Positions 36,283 through 45,244 of a DNA stretch of 64,000 nt are shown here, piece after piece. The notes under the pieces were generated by a model that searched no databases, was not told the origin of the DNA, and was given only the letters and a program-made list of their open reading frames with translations. Origin of the DNA: Sinimarinibacterium sp. NLF-5-8. Lineage in GTDB: Bacteria > Pseudomonadota > Gammaproteobacteria > Nevskiales > Nevskiaceae. The stretch spans positions 310,001-374,000 of the forward strand of contig NZ_CP048030.1 in assembly GCF_010092425.1 (NCBI RefSeq). Direction: 5' to 3'. Within the stretch, counting starts at the first letter, position 1, and each line of letters opens with the position of its first letter. A program made the translations under genes and the position numbers.

Positions 36283-39200
36283 GCCAAACCTTTGTGCATC
36301 TGCGCGTGCATTCGGAGTATTCGATCACCGACAGCATCGTGCGTTTGCTGCCGCCCAAGCGCAAAGGCGGCGGTGTTGGCAGCACGCTGACCTCGCGCGC
36401 GGCCGAACTCGGCTTTGGCGCGCTGGCATTGACCGATCGCAACAACCTGTTTGCGATGGTCAAGTTTTACAAAGCCGCAGAAAGCGCGGGCATCAAACCC
36501 ATCATCGGCGTGGATGTGCATGTGCAAGCGGAGCAGCCGCAAGACCCGCCGCAGCGGTTGACGCTTTTGGTGCAAAACGAAGACGGCTATCACAATCTCG
36601 CCAAGCTGCTGTCGCGTGGCTATACCGAAGGGCAGAGCAGTGGCGCGCCCTTGCTTGAATGGGCGTGGTTGCAAGAACTTGGTGAAGGCCTGCTGGCCCT
36701 GAGCGGGCGCGAGGGCGCGGTGTTTGCCGCCGCGCAAGCCGATCAGGTGGAGCTGGCACTTGCCGCACTCGATCGCTTGCAGACCCTGTTTGGTGACCGC
36801 CTGTATCTGGAAATCAGCCGCTGCGACCGCCCGGGCGATGAAGAATGGGTGACCGCCGCCTGCGCGCTCTCAAGGCTGCGCGGGGTGCCGGTGGTGGCGA
36901 CCAACGACGTGCGCTTTTTGGGGCGCGATGAGTTTGATGCCCATGAAGCGCGCGTGTGCATTGCCCAAGGACGGATTTTGTCCGACCCCAAACGTCCACG
37001 CGAATACACGCCGGAACAATATTTAAAGTCTGCCGATGAAATGGCAGAACTGTTTGCCGACCTTCCCGAGGCGCTGGCCAACAGCGTTGAAATCGCGCGC
37101 CGCTGCTCGGTCACGCTCAAGTTTGCACCGCCGTACCACCTGCCCAACTTCCCGGTGCCCGATGGCTACACCACCGACACCTGGCTGCGCGCGCGCGCCG
37201 AAAAAGGGCTGGTCGAGCGTTTTGAGCAATTGCATGCAGCCGGCAGCGCCCTGGGGGGCAGTGAGGACGACTACCGCGCGCGGCTCGACTATGAGCTGGG
37301 CATCATCGAGCGCATGGGCTTTGCCGGTTACTTTTTGGTGGTGTCAGACTTCATTCAGTGGGCCAAGACCCACGGCTGCCCGGTGGGGCCGGGGCGCGGC
37401 TCCGGCGCCGGCTCGCTGGTGGCCTATGTCACCCACATCACCGATCTTGACCCGCTGCCGTACCACCTGCTGTTTGAGCGGTTTTTGAACCCCGAACGCG
37501 TTTCCATGCCCGACTTCGACGTTGACTTTTGCATGGACAACCGCGACCGCGTGATTGAATACGTCAGCCAAAAATATGGCCGCGAACACGTCGGGCAAAT
37601 CATCACCTATGCCACCATGGCCGCGCGCGGGGTGATCCGCGACGTCGCGCGCGTGCTCGGGCACGGCTACGGTTTTGCCGACTCCATCGCCAAGCTGGTG
37701 CCCGGCACGCCCGGCGCCACGCTGGGCGATGCGCTGGAGGCAGTGCCCGAACTCAAGCGTCGCTACGAGACGGAGGACGATACCCGTGCGGTGATTGATC
37801 TGGGGCTGACGCTTGAAGGCGTCACCCGTGGCGTCGGCGTGCACGCCGGCGGCGTGGTCATTGCCCCGCAGCCGCTGGACAGCTACACCCCGCTGTACTG
37901 CGAACCCGGCGGTGCCGGCCTGCGCACGCAGTGCGATATGAAGGATCTGGAATCCATCGGCCTGGTCAAGTTTGATTTCTTGGGCTTGAAAACCCTCACC
38001 GTGATTCAGGAAGCGGTGGATAACATCGCCATCAAAGGCCCCAGAATCGAGGTGCTGGATCTGCCGATCAACGATCCCGATACCTACGCGCTCTACGCCA
38101 GCGGTAAAACCGGCGCGGTATTCCAGATGGAATCGCCGGGGATGCAGCGCGCGTCAATGGACTTAAAACCCGACACCTTTGAAGACATCATCGCGCTGGT
38201 GTCGCTGTATCGGCCGGGGCCGATGGACTTGATCCCCGAATACTGCGCGCGCAAACGCGGCGATGCGCCGGTGACCTACCTGCATCCCGAGATGGAGGCG
38301 GTGCTTCAGCCGACCTACGGGATTTTTGTCTATCAGGAACAGGTCATGCAGATGTCGCAGCGGCTGGCGGGCTACACGCTCGGCGGCGCCGACCTGCTGC
38401 GGCGCGCGATGGGAAAAAAGATCGCCGCCGAAATGGCCAAACAACGCGGGATTTTTACCGAAGGTTCGGTAAAACGTGGTTTGGATGAAGAAATTGCCGG
38501 TCAAGTCTTTGACTTGATGGAAAAATTTGCAAACTACGGATTCAATAAATCTCACGCCGCCGCCTATGCGCTGGTGTCCTACCAGACCGCGTGGCTCAAA
38601 ACCCATTACCCCGCCCAGTTCATGGCGGCCGTGCTGTCCTGTGAAATGGCGCATCCCGACGCCGTGGTGCTGATGCGTGAAGAATGTCTGCGCATGGGGC
38701 TCGACGTGTTGCCGCCCAATATCAACGAAAGCCAAATCCGCTTTTCGGTACCGGGCGAAGGACAGGTGCGCTACGGCCTGGGTGCGATCAAGGGCGTTGG
38801 CGAGGGCGCGCTCGAAGGCATTTTGGCCGAGCGTGCGCAAAACGGCGCCTTTAAAGACTTGTTTGATTTTTGTTGCCGCATCGACCCGCGCAAAGTCAAT
38901 AAACGGGTGCTGGAAGCCCTGATTTTTTCCGGTGCGCTGGATAGCCTCGGCGCCAATCGGGCAACCCTGCATGGCAATCTGGCCAAGGCGCTGCAAGTGG
39001 CCGAAGCGGCCGCACAGCAAGCCGCCACCGGTCAGGAAGATTTGTTTGGCAATGCCGACGATAGCGCCGTGCCCGAAGGCATCGAGCTGGACCAACTTGC
39101 GGACTGGACGCTGCGCGAACGCCTGGAGCGCGAACGCGACACCCTGGGTTTTTATCAATCCGGCCACCCGATCGACGCTTATCAGGAATACATCGAGCAA

Positions 39201-39902
39201 ATCTGCAATGGTCGCCTGCGCGATGTGCTGCGGCAGCTGCGCGCCGAGCCCGCACCGGCACCGGCGACGGGCAAAAACGGCAAGCCCAAATGGCAGCCGC
39301 GCAATAAATACCTGCTGGCGGCATGGGTCAAGGATCTGCGTTTTTTTCGGGGGGATCCCAGCGCCGAAGGCCGCAACGCGCGCGCCAGTTACAAAATCAC
39401 CGTGGAGGATCACGGTGAGGAAGTCTCGTGCTGGATGGATGCCGATGTTTTTGCGCAGACCTCCCAGGCCGTCAAGGTCGATAGCCTGGTTTTTGTCATG
39501 GGCGAGCTGGGTCTGTCCCCCGCGCGCGACGAGCGTTTGCCGGAGCCACGGTTGTATGCGCCGCAGTTTTTGACGCTGGATCAAGTGGTTCGCGATCATG
39601 CGCGGCGGCTGGAGCTTCAATGGCAGCGCAGTGCCACGGATGTGCTGCACTTGCGGCGCCTGCTCACGCCGCGTCGTTTCAATGACGGTCTGGATGTGCT
39701 GATTCACTACGCCGGCGCGCGCGCGGCCTGCGCACTGGCACTGCCGCAGGGGTGGCGCATCCGGGTGGATGATGCGCTGTTGCAGGAATTGCGTCAGCTT
39801 GTTGGCGTTGACTGCGTTAAAGTCAGCTTCCAAAAATATGTGGCACCCGTTGCCGAACGGCGCTTTTCCGGCGCACCGGCAATGGTTCAAGACGATGAAT
39901 GA
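36279..39902 (+). CDS. dnaE: DNA polymerase III subunit alpha
   Basis: 1207 residues, the replicative polymerase catalytic subunit. The order is a PHP domain (HLRVHSEYSITDSI at the start), palm and fingers with PDFDVDF (catalytic Asp412 and Asp414), a helix-hairpin-helix region, an OB fold (about 1000-1080) and a C-terminal tau-binding domain. ATG at 36279 overlaps the rnhB TGA. accA begins 51 bp downstream. The lpxB-rnhB-dnaE-accA order is standard. Confidence 0.98.
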   Translation: MSQTFVHLRVHSEYSITDSIVRLLPPKRKGGGVGSTLTSRAAELGFGALALTDRNNLFAMVKFYKAAESAGIKPIIGVDVHVQAEQPQDPPQRLTLLVQNEDGYHNLAKLLSRGYTEGQSSGAPLLEWAWLQELGEGLLALSGREGAVFAAAQADQVELALAALDRLQTLFGDRLYLEISRCDRPGDEEWVTAACALSRLRGVPVVATNDVRFLGRDEFDAHEARVCIAQGRILSDPKRPREYTPEQYLKSADEMAELFADLPEALANSVEIARRCSVTLKFAPPYHLPNFPVPDGYTTDTWLRARAEKGLVERFEQLHAAGSALGGSEDDYRARLDYELGIIERMGFAGYFLVVSDFIQWAKTHGCPVGPGRGSGAGSLVAYVTHITDLDPLPYHLLFERFLNPERVSMPDFDVDFCMDNRDRVIEYVSQKYGREHVGQIITYATMAARGVIRDVARVLGHGYGFADSIAKLVPGTPGATLGDALEAVPELKRRYETEDDTRAVIDLGLTLEGVTRGVGVHAGGVVIAPQPLDSYTPLYCEPGGAGLRTQCDMKDLESIGLVKFDFLGLKTLTVIQEAVDNIAIKGPRIEVLDLPINDPDTYALYASGKTGAVFQMESPGMQRASMDLKPDTFEDIIALVSLYRPGPMDLIPEYCARKRGDAPVTYLHPEMEAVLQPTYGIFVYQEQVMQMSQRLAGYTLGGADLLRRAMGKKIAAEMAKQRGIFTEGSVKRGLDEEIAGQVFDLMEKFANYGFNKSHAAAYALVSYQTAWLKTHYPAQFMAAVLSCEMAHPDAVVLMREECLRMGLDVLPPNINESQIRFSVPGEGQVRYGLGAIKGVGEGALEGILAERAQNGAFKDLFDFCCRIDPRKVNKRVLEALIFSGALDSLGANRATLHGNLAKALQVAEAAAQQAATGQEDLFGNADDSAVPEGIELDQLADWTLRERLERERDTLGFYQSGHPIDAYQEYIEQICNGRLRDVLRQLRAEPAPAPATGKNGKPKWQPRNKYLLAAWVKDLRFFRGDPSAEGRNARASYKITVEDHGEEVSCWMDADVFAQTSQAVKVDSLVFVMGELGLSPARDERLPEPRLYAPQFLTLDQVVRDHARRLELQWQRSATDVLHLRRLLTPRRFNDGLDVLIHYAGARAACALALPQGWRIRVDDALLQELRQLVGVDCVKVSFQKYVAPVAERRFSGAPAMVQDDE

Positions 39903-39953
39903 TCGCAATCAAGTTGCAGGGAGCCGGCGCATCGCCGCCGTTTGAGAAAAGCT

Positions 39954-40919
39954 ATGAATCTTAATTATCTGGATTTTGAACAACCCATTGCTGAATTACA
40001 GCAAAAAATCGAAGAATTGCGCTTTGCAACCTCTGGATCGGGGGTCAATCTGACCGAAGAAATCGACCGACTGCAACTCAAAAGCCAGGAGCTGACCGAA
40101 AAAATCTTCAGCAAGCTCACGCCGTGGCAAGTCGCCCAGCTCGCGCGCCATCCACAGCGGCCCTATGCCCTGGATTACATCAACACCCTGTTTACGGACT
40201 GGGAGGAGCTGCACGGCGACCGCCACTACGCCGACGATCCCAGCCTGGTTTGCGGCATCGCGCGGCTGGAAGGTCGCGCCGTCGTCGTTCTGGGCCAGCA
40301 AAAAGGCCGCGATGCCAAGGAGCGCGTCTACCGCAACTTTGGCATGCCCAAGCCCGAGGGTTATCGCAAGGCCCTGCGCTTGATGAAACTGGCCGAAAAG
40401 TTTCATCTGCCGATCGTCACCTTCATCGACACCCCCGGTGCCTATCCCGGTATCGGCGCCGAGGAGCGCAATCAATCCGAGGCCATCGCCCGCAATCTGT
40501 TCGAGCTGTCGCGGCTGCAAACGCCGGTGTTGGCGACAGTGGTTGGCGAAGGGGGGTCCGGCGGGGCGCTGGCCATTGGCGTGGCCGATCATGTGATGAT
40601 GCTGCAATACAGCATCTACTCGGTGATCTCGCCAGAAGGCTGCGCCTCGATTTTGTTCAAGAATGCCGGGCGCGCGCCCGAGGCGGCCGAAGCCATGCGC
40701 ATCACCGCCGATGAAATCTACGGCCATCGTCTGATCGACGAGATCGTCGCCGAACCGCTGGGCGGCGCCCATCGCGATGTCGCCGCGATGATGAACACCC
40801 TCAAGCAAAAACTGGTCAGCAACCTGGAGCGCCTCTGTCACCAGCCGGTGGCACGCCTGCTTGCCGCGCGCCATGAGCGGCTGATGGGCTATGGCCTGTT
40901 CGGTGCCAGCGTGAACTGA
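39954..40919 (+). CDS. accA: Acetyl-CoA carboxylase carboxyltransferase subunit alpha
   Basis: 321 residues. With AccD it moves CO2 from carboxybiotin to acetyl-CoA in the first committed step of fatty acid synthesis. The sequence has [20 protein letters not shown], the [20 protein letters not shown] region, [40 protein letters not shown] and the glycine-rich [20 protein letters not shown] at 39954 matches the family start. Confidence 0.98.
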   Translation: MNLNYLDFEQPIAELQQKIEELRFATSGSGVNLTEEIDRLQLKSQELTEKIFSKLTPWQVAQLARHPQRPYALDYINTLFTDWEELHGDRHYADDPSLVCGIARLEGRAVVVLGQQKGRDAKERVYRNFGMPKPEGYRKALRLMKLAEKFHLPIVTFIDTPGAYPGIGAEERNQSEAIARNLFELSRLQTPVLATVVGEGGSGGALAIGVADHVMMLQYSIYSVISPEGCASILFKNAGRAPEAAEAMRITADEIYGHRLIDEIVAEPLGGAHRDVAAMMNTLKQKLVSNLERLCHQPVARLLAARHERLMGYGLFGASVN

Positions 40920-40932
40920 CGCGCGGGCGTCG

Positions 40933-42264
40933 ATGACCCCCTTGCAGTTGACCCCGCCGCCTGCGCATCCGGCGGCGGCAACGGTCTGGGTGGGATACAG
41001 CGGCGGCATGGATTCTGCCGTTTTGCTGCACGCACTGCGCGCGCAATATCCGCAGCTCAACTTACATGCGCTGCATGTGCATCACGGCCTGCAAAGCATT
41101 GCCGATCAATGGCTTGAAAACTGCCGGACGCAGTGTGCGCAATGGCAGATTCCCTTTACGGCGATTCATGTCGATGTGAAAAACGCCGGGCAGGGCATCG
41201 AAGCCGCGGCGCGCCTGGCGCGCTATCAAGCGTTTTGCCGCCATTTGCAGGATGGCGATGTTCTGGTCACCGCGCATCACCAGAATGATCAGGCCGAAAC
41301 CGTGCTGATGCGTGCACTGCGCGGCACCGGCATTTATGGGCTTGCTGCCATGCGTCCGCTTCAGCCGCGGGGTCGTGCCGTTCACTGGCGTCCGTTGCTC
41401 AACACCGCGCGCGCGCAAATCCATCGTTACGCGCAAGCCCATGGCTTGCAGTGGATTGATGATCCGCACAACCAGCAAACCGATTACGCGCGCGTGCTGT
41501 TGCGGCAAAACATCCTGCCCGCACTCGATGCGCATTTTCCGGCGGCCATCCACAAACTCGCGCAACTGGCCGAGCACGCCGAACAAGCGCGCGCGCTGCT
41601 GCGCGAACGGGCCGAACAGGATTGCGCACAGGCGGTCGATCGAGCCGGCAGCCTTTGCATTCAAACCGTATTGAATCTCAGCTCCGCGCGCCGCAACAAT
41701 CTGCTGCACTGGCTGATCACAAGCCAGGGGCATCAACCGCCGCCGCAACACTGGTATGCAAGTTTTGAACAAGAGGTTCTGCGCGCGCGCGCCGATGCTG
41801 CGCCAGTTTTGACCTGTGGCACCCTGCAAACCCGCCGTTACCGTGGGCGTGTCTATTTCATGGCACCACTGCCGGCCGCGCCGGTGCCAGCCCTGCACTG
41901 GAATCCCGGTGCGCCGCTGACCCTGCCCAACGGTTGTGGCGAGCTGCGCTGCCTGAGCAATGAGGCATCCGCGTCCGCGTTGCAGACCTTGCGCATCCAA
42001 TGGGGCAGCCACGGCGCGCGCATCCAGCGCCCCGATCACCCGCACAGCCACAGCCTCAAACAACTCTGCCAACAGGCGGGCATTCCCCCGTGGGTTCGCG
42101 CGCGCATGCCGCTGGTTTATCAAAACCAAACCCTGCTCAGCGCCGGCGGTTACTGGCACAGCGTCGCCGCTGCACAGCAAAATCAGTGGTTTGAATGGCG
42201 GCACCCGCTGCCGATGCCGGTGCCTTCGCCTGGCGGACGTCCCCAGAATGAAAATAAAGATTGA
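40933..42264 (+). CDS. tilS: tRNA(Ile)-lysidine synthase
   Basis: 443 residues. TilS converts C34 of tRNA-Ile(CAU) to lysidine so that it reads AUA. The PP-loop VGYSGGMDSAVLLHALRAQ is near 20-38, with HVHHGLQSIADQWLENC, TAHHQNDQAETVLMRALRGT and WIDDPHNQQTDYAR further on. The C-terminal domain (about 350-420) carries the acceptor-stem recognition fold. It lies 13 bp after accA. A tRNA gene starts 36 bp after the stop. Confidence 0.95.
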   Translation: MTPLQLTPPPAHPAAATVWVGYSGGMDSAVLLHALRAQYPQLNLHALHVHHGLQSIADQWLENCRTQCAQWQIPFTAIHVDVKNAGQGIEAAARLARYQAFCRHLQDGDVLVTAHHQNDQAETVLMRALRGTGIYGLAAMRPLQPRGRAVHWRPLLNTARAQIHRYAQAHGLQWIDDPHNQQTDYARVLLRQNILPALDAHFPAAIHKLAQLAEHAEQARALLRERAEQDCAQAVDRAGSLCIQTVLNLSSARRNNLLHWLITSQGHQPPPQHWYASFEQEVLRARADAAPVLTCGTLQTRRYRGRVYFMAPLPAAPVPALHWNPGAPLTLPNGCGELRCLSNEASASALQTLRIQWGSHGARIQRPDHPHSHSLKQLCQQAGIPPWVRARMPLVYQNQTLLSAGGYWHSVAAAQQNQWFEWRHPLPMPVPSPGGRPQNENKD

Positions 42265-42300
42265 CCCCAGCGCGCGCGCTCACTACTATCTGCGCCCCTT

Positions 42301-42375
42301 GGACGGTTAGCTCAGTGGTAGAGCATCGCCTTCACACGGCGGGGGTCACAGGTTCAAGCCCTGTACCGTCCACCA
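42301..42375 (+). tRNA. tRNA-Val (anticodon CAC)
   Basis: Full cloverleaf of 75 nt including an encoded CCA. Acceptor GGACGGT pairs with ACCGTCC. The D arm is GCTCAGTGGTAGAGC, the anticodon stem TCGCC/GGCGG has loop TTCACAC, and the T arm is ACAGG-TTCAAGC-CCTGT. The anticodon CAC reads GUG. No separate promoter is obvious, so it may be read from the tilS side. Confidence 0.95.
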
Positions 42376-42384
42376 AAAACCTTC

Positions 42385-42412
42385 AAAAACCCTGCTTTGG
42401 CGGGGTTTTTTT
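42385..42412 (+). terminator. Intrinsic terminator after tRNA-Val
   Basis: 11-bp stem with one wobble (42385-42395 with 42400-42410), 4-nt loop, and a run of seven T. It ends the accA-tilS-tRNA transcript before msrA. Confidence 0.85.
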
Positions 42413-42470
42413 ATTGGAGGCGGCAAGCCCTTATGATGGGGCGGTTCACTTGTTCCGGGAGCGCACTTTC

Positions 42471-43100
42471 ATGCACCACGTTGATCTTCCCCGCAGTTCT
42501 GTGCATCCGTTGACGCCGGCAAATTTTCCTGATGCGCCGCTGGATCTGGGGATCGAGGCGGGAGATGAGCAGTCCATCGTTCTGGCAGGGGGGTGTTTTT
42601 GGTGTGTGGAGGCGGTGTTCCGACAGTTGGCGGGGGTGCGCGATGTGGTGTCGGGTTATGCGGGAGGCACCGCGCAAACGGCTGATTACCGGACGGTTTG
42701 CAGCGGGGCGACCGATCACGCCGAGGTTGCAAAAGTCGTATTTGACGCGCGCGTGATCACGTTGGGTCAGTTGCTGAAAGTGTTTTTTGCCGTTGCGCAC
42801 GATCCGACCCATCTGAACCGGCAGGGCAATGATGTGGGAAGGCAGTATCGTTCTGCGGTGTTTTATGCCGATGATGCCCAGCGTGAGGTGGTGCAGCGAT
42901 ACATGGAGACGCTGACCGCTGCGCGCGTTTACGCCGATCCCATCGTCACCACATTGGAGCCGTTGGCTGCGTTTTATCCTGCGGAGGATTATCACCAGAA
43001 CTATGCGGCGCTGAATCCGCATCAGCCCTATATTGCAGGCGTATCGCAGCCCAAGGTGGATAAGGTGCGGCGCTATTTTTCTGCGCAGCTGGCGGATTAG
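42471..43100 (+). CDS. msrA: Peptide-methionine (S)-S-oxide reductase MsrA
   Basis: 209 residues. MsrA repairs methionine-S-sulfoxide in proteins and free methionine. The active site reads VLAGGCFWCVEAVFRQLAGV with the catalytic Cys, followed by VVSGYAGG, HAEVAKVVFD, HDPTHLNRQGNDVGRQYRSA and the C-terminal YHQNYAALNPHQPYIAGVSQ. ATG at 42471 excludes the tRNA lying in the longer open frame. No export signal is seen, so it is cytoplasmic. Its stop overlaps the end of the converging glycosylase gene. Confidence 0.95.
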   Translation: MHHVDLPRSSVHPLTPANFPDAPLDLGIEAGDEQSIVLAGGCFWCVEAVFRQLAGVRDVVSGYAGGTAQTADYRTVCSGATDHAEVAKVVFDARVITLGQLLKVFFAVAHDPTHLNRQGNDVGRQYRSAVFYADDAQREVVQRYMETLTAARVYADPIVTTLEPLAAFYPAEDYHQNYAALNPHQPYIAGVSQPKVDKVRRYFSAQLAD

Positions 43101-43783
43101 CCGATGCCCAGTGCAGCCAGCCGTGCGTCCAGCAATGCCGGAAAATGTTTGTACCAGGTGGCGTTGAGGGGGGAGGGGTGAGGCAGGGGGTGCAGCTGGA
43201 TGGTGCGCTGGGCGCCACTGGGCGCGCGCATGTCGATGGTGCAGTGGGCGTGGGCTTCAAAACGATCTTCGCGCGCCCAGAAATCGTCAATCGCGGTCTT
43301 GACGGCCTTGGGTTGCAGCAGGCCAAACCATAAAAATGCCTCGCGTCCGAGCGTCATCAGATTCTGGCCTTGCCAGTGTTCAACCAGCAGTTCGGCGATC
43401 AGCGGTTGAAAGCGTTGCTTGATGCGGGTGCTCCAGGCTTTGTTGCCAACGGGTTTGTAGGGCACGGTATTGGCCCAGTAAAAACCCTGGCCAATCGCGC
43501 GCGAGGCGGCAAAGTCGGGCAGGGGTGCGCCGTGCAGGCGTTGATACAGCGTGCGGCGCACCCACTGGCCACCGGCGCCGATGAACGGCTCACCGTGCTG
43601 CACTTCATCGCGTCCGGGGTCGCGGCCAAAAAAGCCGACCGGCGCGCGCGCGTCGCCCAATCCCAGAATCGGTTCCAGCGGGTCTTTGCCGTAGCGGGCG
43701 TAGACCTCGGTATCGATGCCGGTGATTTCGGCGGCTTGCGCGCGAAAGGCGTTGCGTCGCGCGGCGCTCAGGGCTGGGGTCAT
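43097..43783 (-). CDS. Uracil-DNA glycosylase superfamily protein
   Basis: 228 residues. The N-terminal motif APVGFFGRDPGRDEVQHGEP and FIGAGGQWVRRTLYQRL resemble motif A of family 4-type uracil-DNA glycosylases, and PLPHPSPLNATWYKHFP near the end is the HPSP-type motif. Such enzymes excise uracil or other damaged bases, but some members have diverged, so the substrate is uncertain. ATG at 43783 overlaps the TGA of the DAHP synthase gene (ATGA), making it the last gene of that leftward operon. Its final bases overlap the msrA stop. Confidence 0.82.
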   Translation of the reverse strand: MTPALSAARRNAFRAQAAEITGIDTEVYARYGKDPLEPILGLGDARAPVGFFGRDPGRDEVQHGEPFIGAGGQWVRRTLYQRLHGAPLPDFAASRAIGQGFYWANTVPYKPVGNKAWSTRIKQRFQPLIAELLVEHWQGQNLMTLGREAFLWFGLLQPKAVKTAIDDFWAREDRFEAHAHCTIDMRAPSGAQRTIQLHPLPHPSPLNATWYKHFPALLDARLAALGIG

Positions 43784-45054
43784 GCGCATGCGCGGGCTGC
43801 CTGTTCGGTTTGCCAGGGGTTGTTGGGCGCGTTGCTGGCGTTGAGGGCGTTGGCGGTGAGTTGTGCCAGCGCGCGCGCCTGTTCGCCGTTCAGACGCGGG
43901 TCGCACAGGGTTTGGTAGTTCTGGCCCAGGTCATCGGTGCCGAGATTTTGCGGGCCGCCGATGCACTCGGTGACATCCAGCCCGGTCATTTCCAGATGCA
44001 GGCCGCCGACCGTGCCGCCAAGATTGGACTGTACGGCAATGAACTGCTGGATTTCGGCGGCGATGGCGTCGTAGGGGCGAGTCTTGCGGCTGCCGGCGCT
44101 GATGGTGTTGCCATGCATGGGGTCGCAGCTCCAGATCACGGGATGGCGGCTGTTTTGCACCGCGCGCAGCAGCGTCGGCAGTTGCTGCGCCACACGCGCG
44201 GCATTCATCCGCACGATCAGGGTGACGCGACCGGGCTGGTGGTGTGGGTCGAGAATATCGAGAATCCGCAGCAGTTCATCGGCGCTCATCGTCGGTCCGC
44301 ACTTGACCCCCAGCGGATTGGCCAGCCCCCGGCAGTATTCCAGGTGTGCACCGTCGATCTGCCGGGTACGATCGCCAATCCACAGCATGTGCCCCGATCC
44401 GGCGTACCAGCGGCCATCGTCGGCCTGACGGGTGAGGGCAGCTTCATAGGGCAGTAACAGGGCTTCGTGGCTGGTGTAGGTCGGCGTGTTGTCGGCGTCG
44501 AGCGCGCGCAGCCATTCCAGGGTATCGGCGGACTGGCTGTAGGCGTGCAGCATGCGCTGCGGATCAGGCGCGCGCTGTTCGGCGGTGAAGTCGGCGCCGT
44601 TGATGATGTCGCCCCTGAAGCTGGGGAGTTCGACATCGCCGATGCGTTCGGTAGATGAGGAGCGCGGTTTGGCGTATTGCCCGGCGATGCGGGCAACGCG
44701 CACCACGGGTTTGTGGGTGCCCAGGGTGTGTGCCATGTCGAGCAAGGTTTGATGGCTGGCGGCAACGGCGGCTTGTGCGTGGTGAGCGAAGCTTTCGGCG
44801 CAATCACCGCCTTGCAGGAGCAGGGCCTGACCGCGCGCGACCTTGGCGAGATCGGCGCGCAGTTGGTCGATTTGTTCGATGCTCACCAGTGCGGGCTGTG
44901 CCGAGAGCCAGTGCAGCACAGCCTCCAGGCGCGCGCGGTCGGCGTATTCCGGCACTTGCACGATCGGATGCTGCTGCCAGCTGTGCGGCAGCCATTGTCG
45001 GGGCGCGAGGCTGGCGTCTGATTCAGAAGTTTGTGCGGCGCTTGGGCGAGTCAT
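43780..45054 (-). CDS. Class II 3-deoxy-7-phosphoheptulonate (DAHP) synthase
   Basis: 424 residues. It condenses PEP and erythrose 4-phosphate, the first step of the shikimate pathway. This is the plant-type (class II) enzyme: WQQHPIVQVPEYADRARLEA, LLQGGDCAESFAHHAQAAVA, RIAGQYAKPRSS, SHEALLLPYEAALTRQ, RMLHAYSQSADTLEWLRALD and WSCDPMHGNTISAGSRKTRP. GGAG lies 8 nt upstream of the ATG. About 130 nt of leader separates the start from a leader peptide rich in aromatic codons, so aromatic supply should control it by attenuation. The glycosylase gene is coupled downstream. Confidence 0.95.
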   Translation of the reverse strand: MTRPSAAQTSESDASLAPRQWLPHSWQQHPIVQVPEYADRARLEAVLHWLSAQPALVSIEQIDQLRADLAKVARGQALLLQGGDCAESFAHHAQAAVAASHQTLLDMAHTLGTHKPVVRVARIAGQYAKPRSSSTERIGDVELPSFRGDIINGADFTAEQRAPDPQRMLHAYSQSADTLEWLRALDADNTPTYTSHEALLLPYEAALTRQADDGRWYAGSGHMLWIGDRTRQIDGAHLEYCRGLANPLGVKCGPTMSADELLRILDILDPHHQPGRVTLIVRMNAARVAQQLPTLLRAVQNSRHPVIWSCDPMHGNTISAGSRKTRPYDAIAAEIQQFIAVQSNLGGTVGGLHLEMTGLDVTECIGGPQNLGTDDLGQNYQTLCDPRLNGEQARALAQLTANALNASNAPNNPWQTEQAARACA

Positions 45055-45126
45055 GGGGCAATCTCCAGAGGCAAAGGTTGGATGCTTGCAGGAGGTCGAT
45101 GGTTGACTTCAAAGGCTTTGCGCCAG

Positions 45127-45154
45127 AAAACAAAAACCGCCTGCGAGGCGGTTT
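45127..45154 (-). terminator. Attenuator terminator (3:4 hairpin)
   Basis: 9-bp perfect stem (45154-45146 with 45142-45134), 3-nt loop, followed on the minus strand by TTGTTTT. It lies about 70 nt upstream of the DAHP synthase start. Confidence 0.85.
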
Positions 45155-45198
45155 GTTTGAACACAACAGCAAAACCGCCAGCGATCAATAGAGGCGGT
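45127..45198 (-). promoter_or_regulatory. Aromatic amino acid attenuator of the DAHP synthase operon
   Basis: Four complementary segments on the minus strand: 1 ACCGCC (45198-45193, inside the leader peptide), 2 TGGCGGTTTTG (45180-45170), 3 AAACCGCCT (45154-45146), 4 AGGCGGTTT (45142-45134). Pairing 1:2 gives a pause hairpin, 2:3 an antiterminator, and 3:4 a terminator. A ribosome stalled at the Phe-Trp-Tyr codons would cover segment 1 and favour 2:3. This is the textbook trp-type attenuation layout. Confidence 0.85.
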
Positions 45199-45244
45199 AC
45201 CAAAATCGTTGAATGAGGGCGGCGCGAGCCGTTGCGTTGTTCAT
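45185..45244 (-). CDS. Leader peptide with Phe-Trp-Tyr control codons
   Basis: 19 codons: MNNATARAALIQRFWYRLY, then TGA. The run Phe-Trp-Tyr-Arg-Leu-Tyr places codons for all three aromatic residues at the end, immediately before and within segment 1 of the attenuator, so charged tRNA-Phe, tRNA-Trp and tRNA-Tyr would set the outcome. Its ATG overlaps the TGA of the upstream small membrane protein gene (ATGA), allowing translational coupling. No SD is seen. A weak promoter-like pair (TTGCAA-N17-TACCGT on the minus strand) could alternatively start a transcript at or next to the ATG. The peptide itself probably has no other function. Confidence 0.85.
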   Translation of the reverse strand: MNNATARAALIQRFWYRLY

